Notes: a model not told the origin generated them from the letters alone. Positions 10,789 through 24,800 are shown, counted from the first letter of the stretch. The stretch is DNA of 64,000 nucleotides from Niebla homalea (GCA_019925105.1 JAHGAU010000006.1:1736001-1800000), one strand, 5' to 3'. Program-made: numbers and translations.

Positions 10789-11063
10789 TCAAGTTACGTG
10801 CCGCCTTGCCACAGCCCTGATGGTTAAGTCGACGCGAAGCGATAGCTGCTTGGAAATCCAATAAAGGCTCGAAACGTAATTCAATCCCGGATCGAAATGC
10901 AGCCCCCAGTGTAAGATTATAGAGTCTCGTATTTTCAAGTTACGTGCCGCCTTGCCACAGCCCTGATGGTTAAGTCGACGCGAAGCGATAGCTGCTTGGA
11001 AATGCAAATCAATCCCGGATCGAAATGCAGCCCCCAGTGTACGATTACAGAGTCTCGTATTTT
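10789..11063. repeat. Tandem duplication, about 146 + 129 bp
   Basis: Copy 1 at 10789-10934 and copy 2 at 10935-11063 both start TCAAGTTACGTGCCGCC and both end GTCTCGTATTTT. The first ~70 bp are identical; copy 2 lacks about 17 bp in the middle. Neither copy is RIP-mutated, which fits a short (<200 bp) or recent duplication. Confidence 0.9.
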
Positions 11064-13031
11064 CATCGCCGCCTTACAATGAAACCTCTCCCCCTGCGGG
11101 CATGAGGAGATCGACCTCTTAACAGGGCCATGAGAATAGTTATTCTAGCCGAACCACTACTACCGGATAAAGTCTCCTGCTCGATTTAGTACACAGACGC
11201 CAATGAGAGCTTCTCTTCCCATGCAGGTAAGACTTTGGTGCATGGAGTCCATATGGGGTATATTGCGTGTCTGCGGAATCCTTGGAGATGCAGGGGATCA
11301 CCTTGGCTGCAGAAATTCGCTTGAAGTGGCCAACACCCTGCGAGCTCTGTACACCCTCAATAAGTGGGGAAGTCTCAGCCGGCACTGGTGATGTACCACT
11401 TATTTTCACCGAATTAACACTTCAATCGGCACGCCATGGGCGCCCTCATTTTCGAGCAAACACTAGCGGCGATATCGCCGGTACTCCAATCAAATGCCAT
11501 TGTCCTCCTTTTTACTCCATGAATATCGTACTGTTTATTTAACACGTAGGTACAACCTTACTTTATCTCCCAAAGGAGTAAGTTCTCCGATCAGCTACAT
11601 GGACTGTCTTGGGTATACCGTAATTAGCTTGCGATATGATTGGCCCCCGAAACGAGGTACGAGTGTAGTGATACTGAGTACGGTTCAAAGAATTCCCTGC
11701 AGTGGGACCTTTAATTGCAGATGGCGCTGCATGCGTTCCAGACCCAGATGGATCTTGGGGTATAACAACAATCACATAAATGGGTGTCATATGATCATTT
11801 TCATATAGCAGAATGTTTTTTTGTAAATCAATATTGATTTCATGAACATAATATTTTGGTATTAGTCGTTGCTCTCTCCAATTCATTCCTAGACCGTGGG
11901 GCGCAGTCTTGAAGCCCAACCGCCTTACCTAATATTGACGTTCAGTGGAATAAGGGCAACAAATTTTGAGAAAAGGCTGAGACCCGTGCACCGCTTCGGG
12001 CGGCATTACTTTCCTAGGATACAGCAATGATATCCTAGGATCGACATACAAATTTAGGCGAACAGCTGGCAGTAACCCTCTCCCTTTTAGTCGGGCGCCA
12101 TGCAAGAAAGCCGGCACGTGAGACCTGATCAAATCTGAGATCTCCGAGGAGATCCTTCGCCTGTTGCATTTTTATGTTACATTGGTTAGCGGCATCAATA
12201 GTATTTATGGATCCCGACCCATTTCCTATTGAGCGCCGTCACAGCCTATTCTTGGAGTAGAGTACATGTAGGGTACAACAGTAGGCGAGTGCGTATACTG
12301 CCTGGCGTTTCCGTCTTGCTCTTCCTGCATTATAGCACGTTCTGCTTCCTCGATTCGTTGGCGAATATGATGAGGGAATAAGTGGGAAAAGGTGGGCTGA
12401 TTTTTTGACTATAAAGCATTTAGATTAGATAGCATAGCCTAAATTACGAACCCTACAGTATACTAGCGCTGGAGTGTTCGCGATCCAGAACAACAATCCT
12501 GACCCGAGCATTACTTTTCTCCTATTACATAGGGGTTTGGCTTACGCGGTACAAAAATGCAGTACGGCGGCTAAGCTGAGATGAACATCTATGGTAGGCG
12601 GAGCCACGTTGGTCCAATCTGATTGGCCAATCTTGATGTAAGGCCACCCTCTTGCTTAAATACTCTGTGTATTGGCTCGGATCCAGATCGATATTCGCTA
12701 CTAATCACCATTTTGGAATTTGTTGATATAGTGTGGGTGTGTATGCATATGTACAGAGAAGTCACATAGTAAATCATGCCTCCCTCGAGAATTCTATTAA
12801 TGTTATCGCAGTCTGAATTAAATTAAGTAAATATCAGTGTTTAATACGAAAATCTTTGAGTCAACCTCTGTGGCACTTTACGTGCAGCTGTCGAAAGAAG
12901 AGGTAAGACTTTGAGGGTCTGCGGACGGGAAGGCGTTCTGTATAGGCGCGGGGTTCGAGTGGCCTAGATCTACACTACTTTCCAACGACGCTTGAACTGC
13001 ATACAGCGGACCGCACGGATCACTTACATCC

Positions 13032-13214
13032 ATGAAAAAGTATAGAACTGTGCTCCTGATAGCGACTGGATTCCTAATCGCTGCGATACTACCTCACCTG
13101 AAAGAGCTCCTCGAGGGATACGAGAGATGCGAAGTCGTGACGCGGAGGACCCATGTAGTGTGGCAGCTTAAGGGAGAAGGTGTGCGACTTCACCCGCAAC
13201 AAGACGAATGCTGA
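13032..13214 (+). CDS. Short hypothetical ORF with hydrophobic N-terminal segment
   Basis: Sixty codons. Residues about 6-22 (TVLLIATGFLIAAILP) would make one membrane helix, followed by a charged tail with two cysteines. No family is recognised and no intron extension is obvious. It could be chance or the remnant of a larger gene. Confidence 0.2.
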   Translation: MKKYRTVLLIATGFLIAAILPHLKELLEGYERCEVVTRRTHVVWQLKGEGVRLHPQQDEC

Positions 13215-13462
13215 CGGAATCCTTAGGTGATGATCTTGCTGCCAAAGATCTGATCGATAATGCACTTGCGGTCTATTGATGCATTGATGAGCGTTAATCT
13301 TAAGGAGTAAGTACTTTTAAGGGTACTGCCTTTCACATTACTAGCTCAAGTTTAGGATGGACCTACTGTTATGAGCGTGCTGGCTCATAAAGGCACTGGG
13401 GGTTGCACCTGGTGGATCATGGGTACTGTTTGCGGGTTACGGTGGCAACACTTAAGCCAGCC

Positions 13463-13534
13463 ACTCGGGTTATTTATCCCGGCTACTAGTTATAAGGGGT
13501 AGGGTAGCTTAACGTATGTTAATGAAAGGCCTTT
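13463..13534 (+). repeat. Left copy of a 72-bp direct repeat bounding the AT-rich block
   Basis: Starts ACTCGGGTTATTTATCCCGG and ends AAAGGCCTTTT. The same 72 bp recur in the same orientation at 49299-49370 with mostly transition differences. The left copy lies at the change from normal to AT-rich sequence. Confidence 0.75.
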
Positions 13535-13759
13535 TTAATTAACATTTATATATTTACTCTTTATAGTTATTCTTTCGATTAATATATACTTTAATAATCT
13601 TATCTTAAGTATAACCCTTATAAGAATAACTATTAAACCCTTTTTATAGCTATATAGACTATAGCTATTTTTAAATAAACCTTAAAAGCCTTGATTCTTA
13701 TTAAAAATAATAAGTTTTATAATATGTATTAAAATAAGAAATTAAAAACGATAAATTTA
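13535..13759. other. AT-rich sequence without recognisable content
   Basis: RIP-like composition between the boundary repeat and the first LINE copy. No frame or repeat match was recognised. Confidence 0.4.
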
Positions 13760-13773
13760 TATCTATAAATTTA

Positions 13774-16463
13774 ATTGATTGATTGATTGATTTGTACTAC
13801 GGATCTAGCTAAGTTAATTCCGGCGTTCCTTAATACGCGGCCTTTTAACTTTATTGGTAACCGTAAAAACCTGATACTTATAACGTTAAAATAATAACCG
13901 GCATTTATTAAGCCTTTATCCTTTATCCTTTAAAATAAAAGATATTAACGGTTATTTAAAGAATAATAATTTATTTATATACTTTTTATATTTTAATTCC
14001 CTTAAGAAAATCTATAATATTACGATTATATCCTTATAAGGGTTACCTTTAAGCTTATTATTCTTCCGTTCCTTTATTTATTTATATTATTTTAACTTTA
14101 TAATGCCTTTAAATATCCTTATTAATATTTACGCGCTTAATATATATCCCTTTTATATTATTATTATTATTAATTTTTTTTAAAGACTTTTAATAAACGT
14201 TTATTATTATATCCTTACGGCTATAGAAAATACTTTTTAATTTATATAATTAACGTAACCGGTTTCCGCTTCTTTTCTTCTTCCTTAATTAATAACGGGC
14301 CTTTTCCGTAAGGTTTTTAATAACCTCATTTATCTTTATAATAAAATTAAACTATAATAATAATCCGGTAAATATTATAAATTTAATAATTATCCGGATA
14401 CTTTACTTTATAAATAATATTTAATAATAATTATAAATATTAACTTTTATAATAAATTTTAACTTAATTTTTATAAATAAAAAATAAAAAATAAAAACGT
14501 ATATAACGTTTTACTTTCTTTATTTATATTTATATTCAGCGTTTATCCGATTTTTAATATATATAGTAAATAGAAAGTAAGTTAAACCGTTTTTACCCGT
14601 TTAAAATTAAATTATTAATATATTATTACTTTTCTTTATAATATTATAACGGCGGAAATATTTATTAATAATCTTTTTATCGTTAAAAATTAAATAATAA
14701 TAACCTTAAAATATAAAGTCTTTATACTTTTATTAATATTTAATTTATTTTATCGTAACTTATAAAACGATTACTATAGCCTTTACTCTTTAAATCCTTT
14801 TAATCTCGGTTTCTTTTACGTTTAACGGGAATTTATATACGTTTAAATTAACCTTTAAAATATTAATAAAATTAACTTCCCTTTTAATTTATTCCTACTT
14901 CGTCTTAATAAAAAAGGGGATAAGTATCTTTAATTTATTCCCTTTAACTTAAGGCTTATTAAGATTCTGGCGGATCCGCCGGTTTCTTATTATCGTAATT
15001 AAATATATATATTTTTTTAATTTTATTTAAATAATTATTTAATTTAATAAGACCTCGATTAACGGTATAAAGACCTTAAATTCTAATACCGGGATAAAGG
15101 TTACTTTATAAATATCGTTAATTATTCTTAAATACCGGTTTTAGATTTTTTATAATATTTAAATAAGCTTTTTCTTATATTTTAAAGTACCCTTAAGTAT
15201 ATATTAAATAACTATAGCGTATATTATAATTAACTTTACTACGGCTTAATAAATAGTCCGGGCCTTTTATAATATAGCTCCTTATATTAATATAGTAAAA
15301 TAAATAAGGCCTTTTTTTTTATAAAGTTATTTTTTTTAAACCTTTCTTATATAGTCTTTTTAATTAAGTTTTTTATTTACTTAAAGGTTAAGGACTTTAA
15401 TATTAATATTTAGCTTTACCGTAATTCTACTTAAGTTTACTATAATTATTATATTATATAACTTTAAACTTTTAATTATATAAATAAGCTCGTATTTATA
15501 TAATATAAATTAAGTCTTATAAGTTCTTATTTATTAAAGATAAACTTTATAGGCTTATTTTAGTTTTAAATAATTTATATATATAAAAATATTATAAATT
15601 AAAAAATAAACGTTATTAATAAAGTTTTTAATTTAAACCTTTTATTTTAACTTAATAAGCTCCTTTATTAATAAACCGTTAAAGAATAAAAATAATATAG
15701 GAAAAATAAACAATCCCTAAGATATCCTTATTATAACGGGCTTTATTAAGCTTATCTTTTATCTTAAGTTAATTAATATAACTTAATTACTTAAGAAACT
15801 CTTTATTTATTTAATTAAAAAAAAAATCCTTTTTTTCCTTAAGTTATATAATAACTTTTAATAATTTATTTTATTAAAAGTACCTATAATATTAAGAGAA
15901 AGAAAACTTATAATATATTTTTTCCCGTAATTTTATACCGTATATACGCCGTTAATTAATCTTTTAAGGGCTATTTTTATTAACCGATTTCTTTTTACTT
16001 TTATTTATTAATCGGGGAGAAGTCCGTAATTTTCTATATAATCGTTAAGGATTTTTATTATTATTATTTTTAAGGTTTTCTTTAACGTATAAAGGAATAT
16101 AATAAGTTTATAAAACTTTATTTTCAAATAATCCGGCTTAATAAACTTCTTAAGGATAATTATTTTTATTTCTTTAAACTTATATAAGTAATAACCGATA
16201 TTAAAATATATTTAAAAAGGTAAATAAAGACTTTCTTAAATAATAATATTATTATTAATAGGAATCTATTAAGGATCCTATTCAGTCTTAAGGCTTTATC
16301 CTTCTTTAATTTATTAATCGCTTTAATTATTATATCTTATATTACCACTTTATCTATTAATACGGGATCGGGGTATATAGCGCCGTCGATATCGTTCAGG
16401 TCAGCCTCTGGCGGAGGGGGGAAAAATGCTCCTCTGAGGGCCTCGATCTTGCCGTTAAAGGTG
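13774..16463 (-). mobile_element. 5'-truncated Tad1-like LINE copy, RIP-inactivated
   Basis: Its 3' end carries a tetranucleotide tail, (GATT)n as read on the plus strand at about 13775-13791, followed by the sequence complementary to 44240-44307 of the full-length LINE. The 5' end corresponds to about 41629 of that copy, so the element was truncated on insertion. The 14-bp target duplication TATCTATAAATTTA is at 13760-13773 and 16464-16477. The interior (reverse transcriptase and RNase H regions) is full of stops. The last ~75 bp at the 5' end (about 16385-16460) are GC-rich and open, unlike the rest. Confidence 0.88.
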
Positions 16464-17771
16464 TATCTATAAATTTATTAACCAGTATATTGTTATGTGC
16501 AATGTGCGTATGCTAAGAGCTTATCGGGCACTAGCACTAAAAGGGTATAGTGGCTTGGCACGTATACTTATATTACGTACCTTTATAGCTAGGTAGATAT
16601 TTATTATATATATTATATTTACATTTTACCTTAATACTTTTAATACCTAATAAATAGTAATAATAGCTTTAGTTATTTAAGCCTTTAATATAGATGTTAT
16701 ATAACCTTTAATACCTTATCATTAGCGGTAACTACGTTATAGCTTATCTACTTAATCTTTATATTACCGGAGTTTTTTATTAAACATTTTATCGTTTTTT
16801 TTTTACTATTATTTATATTAATAACCTTAACTAACTCGATCATATTATCCTTAATATCGATATATATATTAATCCTTAAATCGACTGGATTACTTATAGC
16901 TTAAACCTTACCTGTAAGATTTAGGACTTTATCTACCTTATTTACAGCTTTATTAAGCTTCTTATTAATACCTTACCTTACTATCTATAACCCTTATATA
17001 AGATTTATACCTCTTAAATCTCTTATTAAATTATTACCCTCCGTTGAAATATTATTACCACGGGTATTACCCACTATAATTCTTAAAGACCTCTACCGTA
17101 AATTTACTCTATTATTATTACCTTCGCCTTAAGCTAAATATAAGTAAGAGCCTTTACTTAAGTTATTTGTAATTATTATAAATGTCAGGGACTCAGTAAG
17201 GGTAAGGGTGAATATAACTGAATTTCAACTATGAAGAGAAATCTATAATACAGTATATATATATATAAGTATACGGAGGGTATACGTTAGGCTCAATTAA
17301 GCCTAACGTATTCACTGGGCTCTTAACTATCAGTATTATAGTCTTTATACTGTAATATTACCTTTTTCCCGCCGCCAGCGAGTTCTTATAAATTATTTAT
17401 TAATTAAATCCTATTATATATATAACGGTAATAGCTATTATAAACGATAACGAGCTCTCTATATTATTTATTTATTACCATATAAAATAGCCTATTTAAC
17501 TCCGGCACTTAATATACCTCCTTAATTAAATTAATTCAATAAATTAATTAAAGCTTTAACTTCTATTTTTATAAGTTTATAAATAGGATAAATAATAATA
17601 AGCTTTAATTATTAAAAGTTTAAAATATTGAATATAAACTTAGTTTATTCGGATAATAATAGTAATAATCTGCGATAAAGTTTAAGTAATTAATAACGTT
17701 AATATACGTTTATTATGGTAGGCGTATATACTAAGCCGGCTATTTAACGTATTTTATATAGTATATAAGGC

Positions 17772-19152
17772 TGTCAGGTACTGAGAGTACTAAGGTAAAA
17801 AGTGGGTGTAATATGTATAATAAGTGTCTACCTAGCTATGAAGGTACGCAATATAAGTGTATACGTTAAGCCACTATACCCTTTTAATATTAATGCCCGA
17901 TAAGCTCTTAATATGCGTATATTATATATAATAAATGCACTATAAAAAGAAAGACCGTAACGTCTTTATTATAACGGTAAGGTAGAAGTCTCCTTTATTA
18001 AGAGTGGCTCCGGGGCTAGAGAATAAGTATATTTAGCGCCGAACGTATTAAGGAAGTGAAAATGTATTGTAATTGTTAAGTATTAAGGTACCGTAATATT
18101 AAGAAATTGAAAAAACCGGAAAAACCGTAAGCCGGGAAATAGTCGTAATGCACCCGGGAAATAGTCGTGGATTTGAGTATTTTATAAATAAACTAAATCG
18201 CTTAAATCCGTGATCTCCGTGGTTTTACCGAGTTGGGTCTTACTTGGCTTTAAGCCGTATAGAGTAAGTAATCGACGGCTGTGGGTGATCCTTATAAATA
18301 TAGTAAAACTTTAGCTATTATTTAACTGATTTATATATACCTTTATTAAAGGTATACTTATTTATATTTTAAGCTTTTAAGCCTTTTTTATAGCTTTTAT
18401 TATAGCCTTATAAATCTTCTCGTTATTAACTTAAATATCGCTTTAAAGCTTATTTATAGTAATTATAAGTGGCTTAATTAAAGGCTCTTTCTTATTTAAT
18501 AACTTTTAAGATATTAATAATAGAGTAAATTTATAGTAAAAGTCTTTAAGTATTATGGTGGGAAGGACCCGTAATAATAATACTATAGCGGAGGATATTA
18601 ATTTTAATAAAGTAAAAGATTTAAGAAATATAAATCTTATATAAAGGTCGTAAATAATAAGGTAGGATTTAAGTAAGAAGTAGCTAATTAATAAGCTTAT
18701 TAATAAAGGTAATAAAGTCTTAAATCTTATAGGTAAGGTTTAAGGTATAAGTAATTTAAATCGTAATTTAAGAGCTATTAAGTATAATAATATCGAGGAT
18801 AATATAATCGAGTTAATTAAGGCTGGTAATATAGTAGTTAAAGGCATAACGGTAAAATATTTAATTAAAGACTCCGGTAATAAGGTATTAAGTGGATAAG
18901 CTATAACGTAATTACTACTGATAATAAGGTGCTAGAGGTTATATAACATCTGTATTAAAGGCTTAAATAACTAAAGCTATTACTATTATTTATTAGGTAC
19001 TAAGAGTACTGAGGTAAAAAGTAGGTATAATATATATAATGAGTATTTACCTAGCTATAAAGGTACGCAATATAAGTATGCGCGCCAAGCCACTATACCC
19101 TTTTGGTGCTAGTGCCCGATAAGCTCTTGGCATGCGCACATTGCACATAACA
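17772..19152 (+). mobile_element. Complete non-autonomous LTR element (family C), 1381 bp
   Basis: Direct 162-bp LTRs lie at 17772-17933 and 18991-19152, starting TGTCAGG (mutated to TATTAGG in the right copy) and ending CATAACA. Perfect 5-bp duplication AAGGC at 17767-17771 and 19153-19157. The LTRs differ only by transitions. The interior carries the shared blocks (18108-18235, 18600-18790) but no reverse transcriptase or integrase, so it would have depended on another element, possibly the gypsy it sits in. Confidence 0.9.
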
Positions 19153-19157
19153 AAGGC

Positions 19158-22100
19158 ATCCTTTTATTCCAATAAAAAAGTCCTTATTACGCTTATTAAC
19201 CTTAAAGTTAATTACCTCTTATATAATATAATCCCCTCCTTTATTATTTACTTTAATAAAAGGTAATAACGGTATTATTTACCCGGGTAAAGGGTCTTAT
19301 ATATTATAATATAAAAGGGTAAAGTAAAGAATAAGATAAACGCCTTTTATTAATTTAGGTAACTTTAATTTATATACGGAGTTCTTGATAATTTAGGTAA
19401 TTATAAATAGCTTTAAGTTCTTATAATCGAATAACTTTAAAGGACGATTTATTTTAATATTTTTAATATCCAATATTATTATATTCTTAACCCAAAATTA
19501 AGATAAAGAATATTAATACCTATTAACTTATATAGCTTATATTTTTTAAGCCTATTTAATCTTTTTCTTTATAAAGTCTATAAGTTTTTCAATTTTATTA
19601 ATTAATACGTTATAAACTTCTATTTCCTTTTTTTATTTAAGTATATTTAAGATTATAAATTTTAAAGCTTTAAATTCCGATTAAAATATATAATTTTTAA
19701 TTATAAAAAAAAAGTAAAGAGTAAATGATTAAGCTTATAATTAAATTTACCTTAAATTCTATAATTAATAGGAAGTCTACTTAATTATCCTAACTATAAT
19801 TTATATAAAAACGTAGGTATTATTTTAATATATTGTTAATATTTTCCATTTATCCGTTAATTTCCGGGTAGAAGTTAATAAAAAACTTTAATTTTATACC
19901 TACTTTTTAATAAAATCTCTATTAAAAATATAATATAGATTATATACCTTTATTTAAGATAATAGATTTAAGATATCCTTCTTTACGTTAAATTTATTTA
20001 ATAAAAGCTTATATAACTATAAGTATATCCAATTTACTTAATAACGCAAATTTTTTTTTCTTAAATAATTGGTTGATTATTATTATAATATACTTATAGA
20101 TTTTCCCGTGACGTCTATATTTAAATAATTTAATAATAAAGTCGATAGAAATATCTATTTAATATTTATTGGGAATAAAAAGTGGCTTTAATAACCTGTA
20201 CTTATCCTCGTAATATACCTTGGATCTTTTATAAGTATAATAAGATTTAATAAATCGGGTTATTAAATCTATTATATATAACCAATAATACTATAAGCTT
20301 AAGTATTTATATATTATTATTTTACCCATGTAACTTCTAACTAAAGACTTATAGATTAAACGGACGAAATTTATACGTAACTTATTATTAACGGGGATAA
20401 ATAGTTCATTTATAATATAGAATAAATTATCCTTTATGTTATAATAACCCAGTTTTAATTTAATAAAGAATTTTTTTATAATATTTAAAAGTATTTTCTT
20501 ATACTTAACTTCCTTAAATTATATAATACGTTAAGTAATATTATTGTTAATATAAATATCCTAAATTTATTATAATAACTTAACTTAAGACTTAAAAATA
20601 TTATTAAGTAATTATTCTATTAACTTCTTATTTAATATATTTCCTTTTAGGTTCCTTAAAAATAATTATTTTAATAACTCTTTATTCTTAAATACTTTTT
20701 TACTTAAGGTATAAATTATTATATATAAATTTAAAACGTAAATTTCAGACTTATTTATTAATATTTTTGTTAAATTAATTTTAAGGTTTAAATTTAAATT
20801 TAATAATTTAAGTATTATCTATTTTTAAAAACGGCTTTTATTATCGTTTTCTATAACGGGGAGGTTTTTTAGCTTTTTTATTAAGTTATTGGGTTTTATA
20901 CTTTACTTCCCCGGCCTATATATAATCTGGAAGTTAAATTCCGAAAAGAACTCGGTTTATTTTACTTATTGCTTATTTAATTATTTTAACGTTATAAAAT
21001 ACTTTAGGTTTTTATAATTAATAGTTACTTTAATAAAGTCTTTAATTAATATACTTATAAGCTTAAAATATTATTCTTTAAAGGCTTTTATAATCGTTAA
21101 TAATTCCTTATTATATATTTTATAGTTATATTCTTAAAATAATATCTTTTTTAATAGGAAAGCGATTAATTATAATACCCCGTCTGAATTCCTTTATAAT
21201 AAAACCGTAATAATTATATAGTTTAAAGTATTAATCTTTAATTAGGTTTTTTTATCTGGGTTAAAATATATTAAAACGAAGGCAATAATAAAAACTATCT
21301 TAAATATATTAAAAGCTTTTTATTTAAGTTTATTTAATAATTATAGATATTTAAATTCCTATTTAATGATTATTTTTATTAAGTTAATTAAAAACATAAT
21401 TATTTTACAGTAATTAATAATAAACCTTTTATAGAAGTTAATAAAGCCGAAAAATACCTATATATCTTTAATATATTTAAATATTTATTATTTCTTAATA
21501 GTATTAACCTTTATATAATTTATTTTAAGATTATCCGTTATAATTATAAATTTTAAATATTTGAATTTTTTAATTATTTTAATATTTATTAACGTTTAAA
21601 AATAAATATACTTACTTTAATTTAAATAGGATTAAGCGAATATATTATATATAAAGCTCCTCCTTATTATTATATATTAAAATATTATCCAAATATATAA
21701 TATAAAAGGTATTAAAGTACTCCTGAAGAACTTTATTAATAAAGGATTAAAACATATTTAATATATTATAAAGCCCAAAAGGCATTATAACATACTTATA
21801 GAGTTTATATCTTATAAGGAAAGTAGTCTTTAATTTATATTTTTTTTAATTCGTATTTTATTAAAAACGGTTATAATATTAAACTTTATATATACTTAAA
21901 CTTAATATAACCTTAAGAATATCTTATAAATTAAAGATAATACGTTCTTATTCTTAATCGTTAAAGTATTTAATGCCTTATAATTAATATATATTCTTAA
22001 TTTATTATTAAGTTTCTTAATTATTAAGATTAATATTGTATATAATAATATATTAAGCTTAATATAACCTTTACCCAATATATTATCGATATACTTTTTT

Positions 22101-22902
22101 ATAACGGTCGTTTATTCCCTTAATATTTTAAACGTTTTCTTAATTAATAGTTAAGAATTATTTTTTAAATTAATAATATAGTTAATTAATTTAAAAAATA
22201 AAATCTTATTCGCTTTTTATAAATCTTATATATTAAGAAAATCGTAATAAAGTATTTAAACCTTTTTTAAGTTATTTTTATATAATAAAGTCTTTTATAA
22301 GTTTATTAAAGAACTTTTTATAATCATTTATAATAATAATTACGATATTAATGATTAAAGCGGCGGACTTATTAAGTTTTTCTTTTTTTAATTACTTAAG
22401 GTATTAAGGTTATATAATAATTATATTATTATCCCCGGATTCTAATATTTTTAAAAAAACGTATATAAAGATTTCCGTTATATTATATTTAAAAACGGCT
22501 TTATCTTATTATAAAATAAGTATATTATTAATTATTATTATAAGTTTATAATAATAAAAATAATAAAATATATAGTAACTTAAGTTAAATATTATAAAGT
22601 ATATTAAAAATTTTATTTCCGGATTATATAGCTTCAGTTATAATATATTTAATATTATATTGTACTTTCTTAAAGTTATTATCATATATTATATTTTATT
22701 AACGTAATCTTTTAACGTTATTATAATTTTAATTATTTAAGTAATATTTATATTAAACTTATTATTTATATATTTAAGTTTATATAATTTTATTAAAGAG
22801 TTTATATATAGATTATAGGCTTTAATAAAAGCTTTATTTATAATTATTAGTATTAATATATTGGTATTAATAAAATATTTTGTTTTTTTCTTTTTCCTTT
22901 TA
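19158..22902 (-). pseudogene. Gypsy pol remnant (reverse transcriptase, RNase H, integrase), RIP-broken
   Basis: Read on the minus strand, the segment at about 21650-21860 still shows the order of a gypsy reverse transcriptase: a TTFLIRYKLYKYVIMPFGL-like stretch, then YLDNILIY in place of the catalytic YLDD. RNase H and integrase would lie toward lower coordinates. Stops occur every few codons and the second catalytic Asp codon is changed, consistent with RIP. It cannot encode an active enzyme. Confidence 0.75.
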
Positions 22903-22914
22903 ATAATATAATAT

Positions 22915-23876
22915 TGATTGATTGATTGATTTATACTACGGATCTAGCTAGGCTAATTCCGGCGTTCCTTAATACTCGGCTATTTAGCCTTATTAATAAC
23001 CGTAAAAACCCGATATTTATTATATTAAGAATAAAAACCGGTATTTACCCAGCCTCCACTTTCGTTTTAAGGGTTAAAAGCATTTATGGCCGTTTAAAAA
23101 ATAGAAATTTATTTATACGCTTTTTCTAAGAAAACCCATAATATTATAACTGAATTTATTTAAAGGTTACCTTTAAACTTATTGCTTTTCCGTTACCTTA
23201 TAGGTTTATTTAATATTAAAATTTTAAAATTCCGATTATATTATTAAATATCCTTATTAATACGTAAGTTATTATTACCTTAATTATATAACTCTATTAA
23301 CCGATATAGTATTATTTTTTATACCGCTTTAATATTTATAACCCCTTTAACCCTTTATTAAATATAGTTTTCCCGCCGTTATTTTTTACCTTTAAATCAG
23401 CGGTAAGGTTTCTTAATTAAGTTTTTAATCACCTTATTTATTTCCTTAACTAAACTGAATTATAGTAATAAGCCTGTAATTATTATAAATTTAATGGCCA
23501 CTTTAATACCCCTTTTATTAATAAGCATTTAGCGATAATCGTTAATCCTTACCCTTTTAACTAGCCCCGGTTTAAGCTCCTTAAATAGTAAATAGGAGAT
23601 TAATATATATATGGTGTTCTACTTCCGCTATCTATATTTATAGTTAACGTTAATCCGGCCACCAGCGTATACGATAAAAAGGAAGTAAGTTAAGCCGTTT
23701 TTATTTATCCGGAATTGGATTGCCAACGCGTTATTACCTTTTTTTATAATCCTATAATGCCGGAGATACTTATTAATAACCTCGTCGCTGTCCAGAGCCG
23801 GGTACCGTCGCCCTTGGGGGATCGATTCTCTGTATCTGCGCCAGCGCTCTGTCCACCTCCCTCTGGTCCATAGGGT
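22915..23876 (-). mobile_element. Short 5'-truncated Tad1-like LINE copy
   Basis: It has the same tetranucleotide-tailed 3' end as the copy at 13774 and covers only the last ~960 bp of the LINE. The target duplication ATAATATAATAT is at 22903-22914 and 23877-23888. Its 5' ~95 bp (about 23780-23875) are GC-rich and match, with transitions, the AT-rich 43340-43440 of the full-length copy. It is inserted in the gypsy element. The apparent plus-strand ORF at 22926 is only the complement of the LINE. Confidence 0.85.
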
Positions 23877-24800
23877 ATAATATAATATATCCGTTAAAAT
23901 TAAATTATTATTTTTACTTAAGCTATTCGGACGGTTACGTATAATATAATAATAATTAAATAATAATAAGTTAATTAATATTTTTTAACTATATAATTCT
24001 TTTATATACTTAACTTAAAAGTTTTTAATTATAACTTATATTAAAGATTATTTATTTTTTAATTTATCTAACGTTACTTCCTTATTACTATTAAGATTAT
24101 TTTTATTACTATTAAACTTAACGTATTTAAGTTAAATAACCAATTTATTGGAAAATACTTACTTTTTTCCTTTATAAAAAGGTAAGTTATTAATTATTAA
24201 ATATTTTTTTCTCCGTAAGTAAAATACTATTTATTTTTTATTAATCTTTATATAATATAAAAAAGATAACTGATTAAATTAAGGTTAATATTATAATAAT
24301 TTACTTAACGTAATCTTATTTTTAAAGTTATTTTATTATTTTTTTTTATTTTAATAATAATAATTTTCTCCTTTAATAATATTAAATTAAATATATTTAC
24401 TATATATATACTTGAATCGTATTATTATAAACGGTTAATATATACGGGGAAACTAATATAAATTATACCGTTTACGATTTTTTATTTTAATTTTAATATA
24501 ATTATACGTTTTAAATTTAAAATCTTTTATAAAATAATTATTTATAATAAAATAATAATTATAATAAATCTTATTAAGAACTTATTAAATTTCTCGTTTT
24601 TGTTTATAAAGCTTATAAGAAAATTGTGATTATATAGTAAAGTATCGGATTTTTTTTTTTAATTAAATTTTCCGAATAAACTTATAAGGTTTATTATAAT
24701 TTCCGTTATTATTAAATATAAGCTATTATTATTTAATATTAATTAAATTTTAATAATTTTAAATATAATTAATTTATAATAATCTTAAATATATATAATC

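Larger units (their letters stand above)
10670..13462. other. Gene-poor stretch of normal composition
   Basis: About 2.8 kb with only short open frames on both strands and no recognisable domain. It contains the tandem duplication at 10789-11063 and one short ORF with a hydrophobic N-terminus at 13032-13214. The first few hundred bases must include the AAA+ gene promoter. It may hold remains of decayed genes, but none can be named. Confidence 0.5.

Noticed and set aside
11140..12132. Overlapping ORFs of 60-118 codons on both strands
   Set aside because: No domain, no consistent splice pattern and no coding-like composition; treated as chance frames.
12951..12960. GGTTCGAG motif resembling a tRNA T-loop
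   Set aside because: No cloverleaf can be formed around it; no acceptor or anticodon stem was seen.
22926..23129. Plus-strand ORF of 67 codons
   Set aside because: It is the complement of the 3' end of a minus-strand LINE copy.
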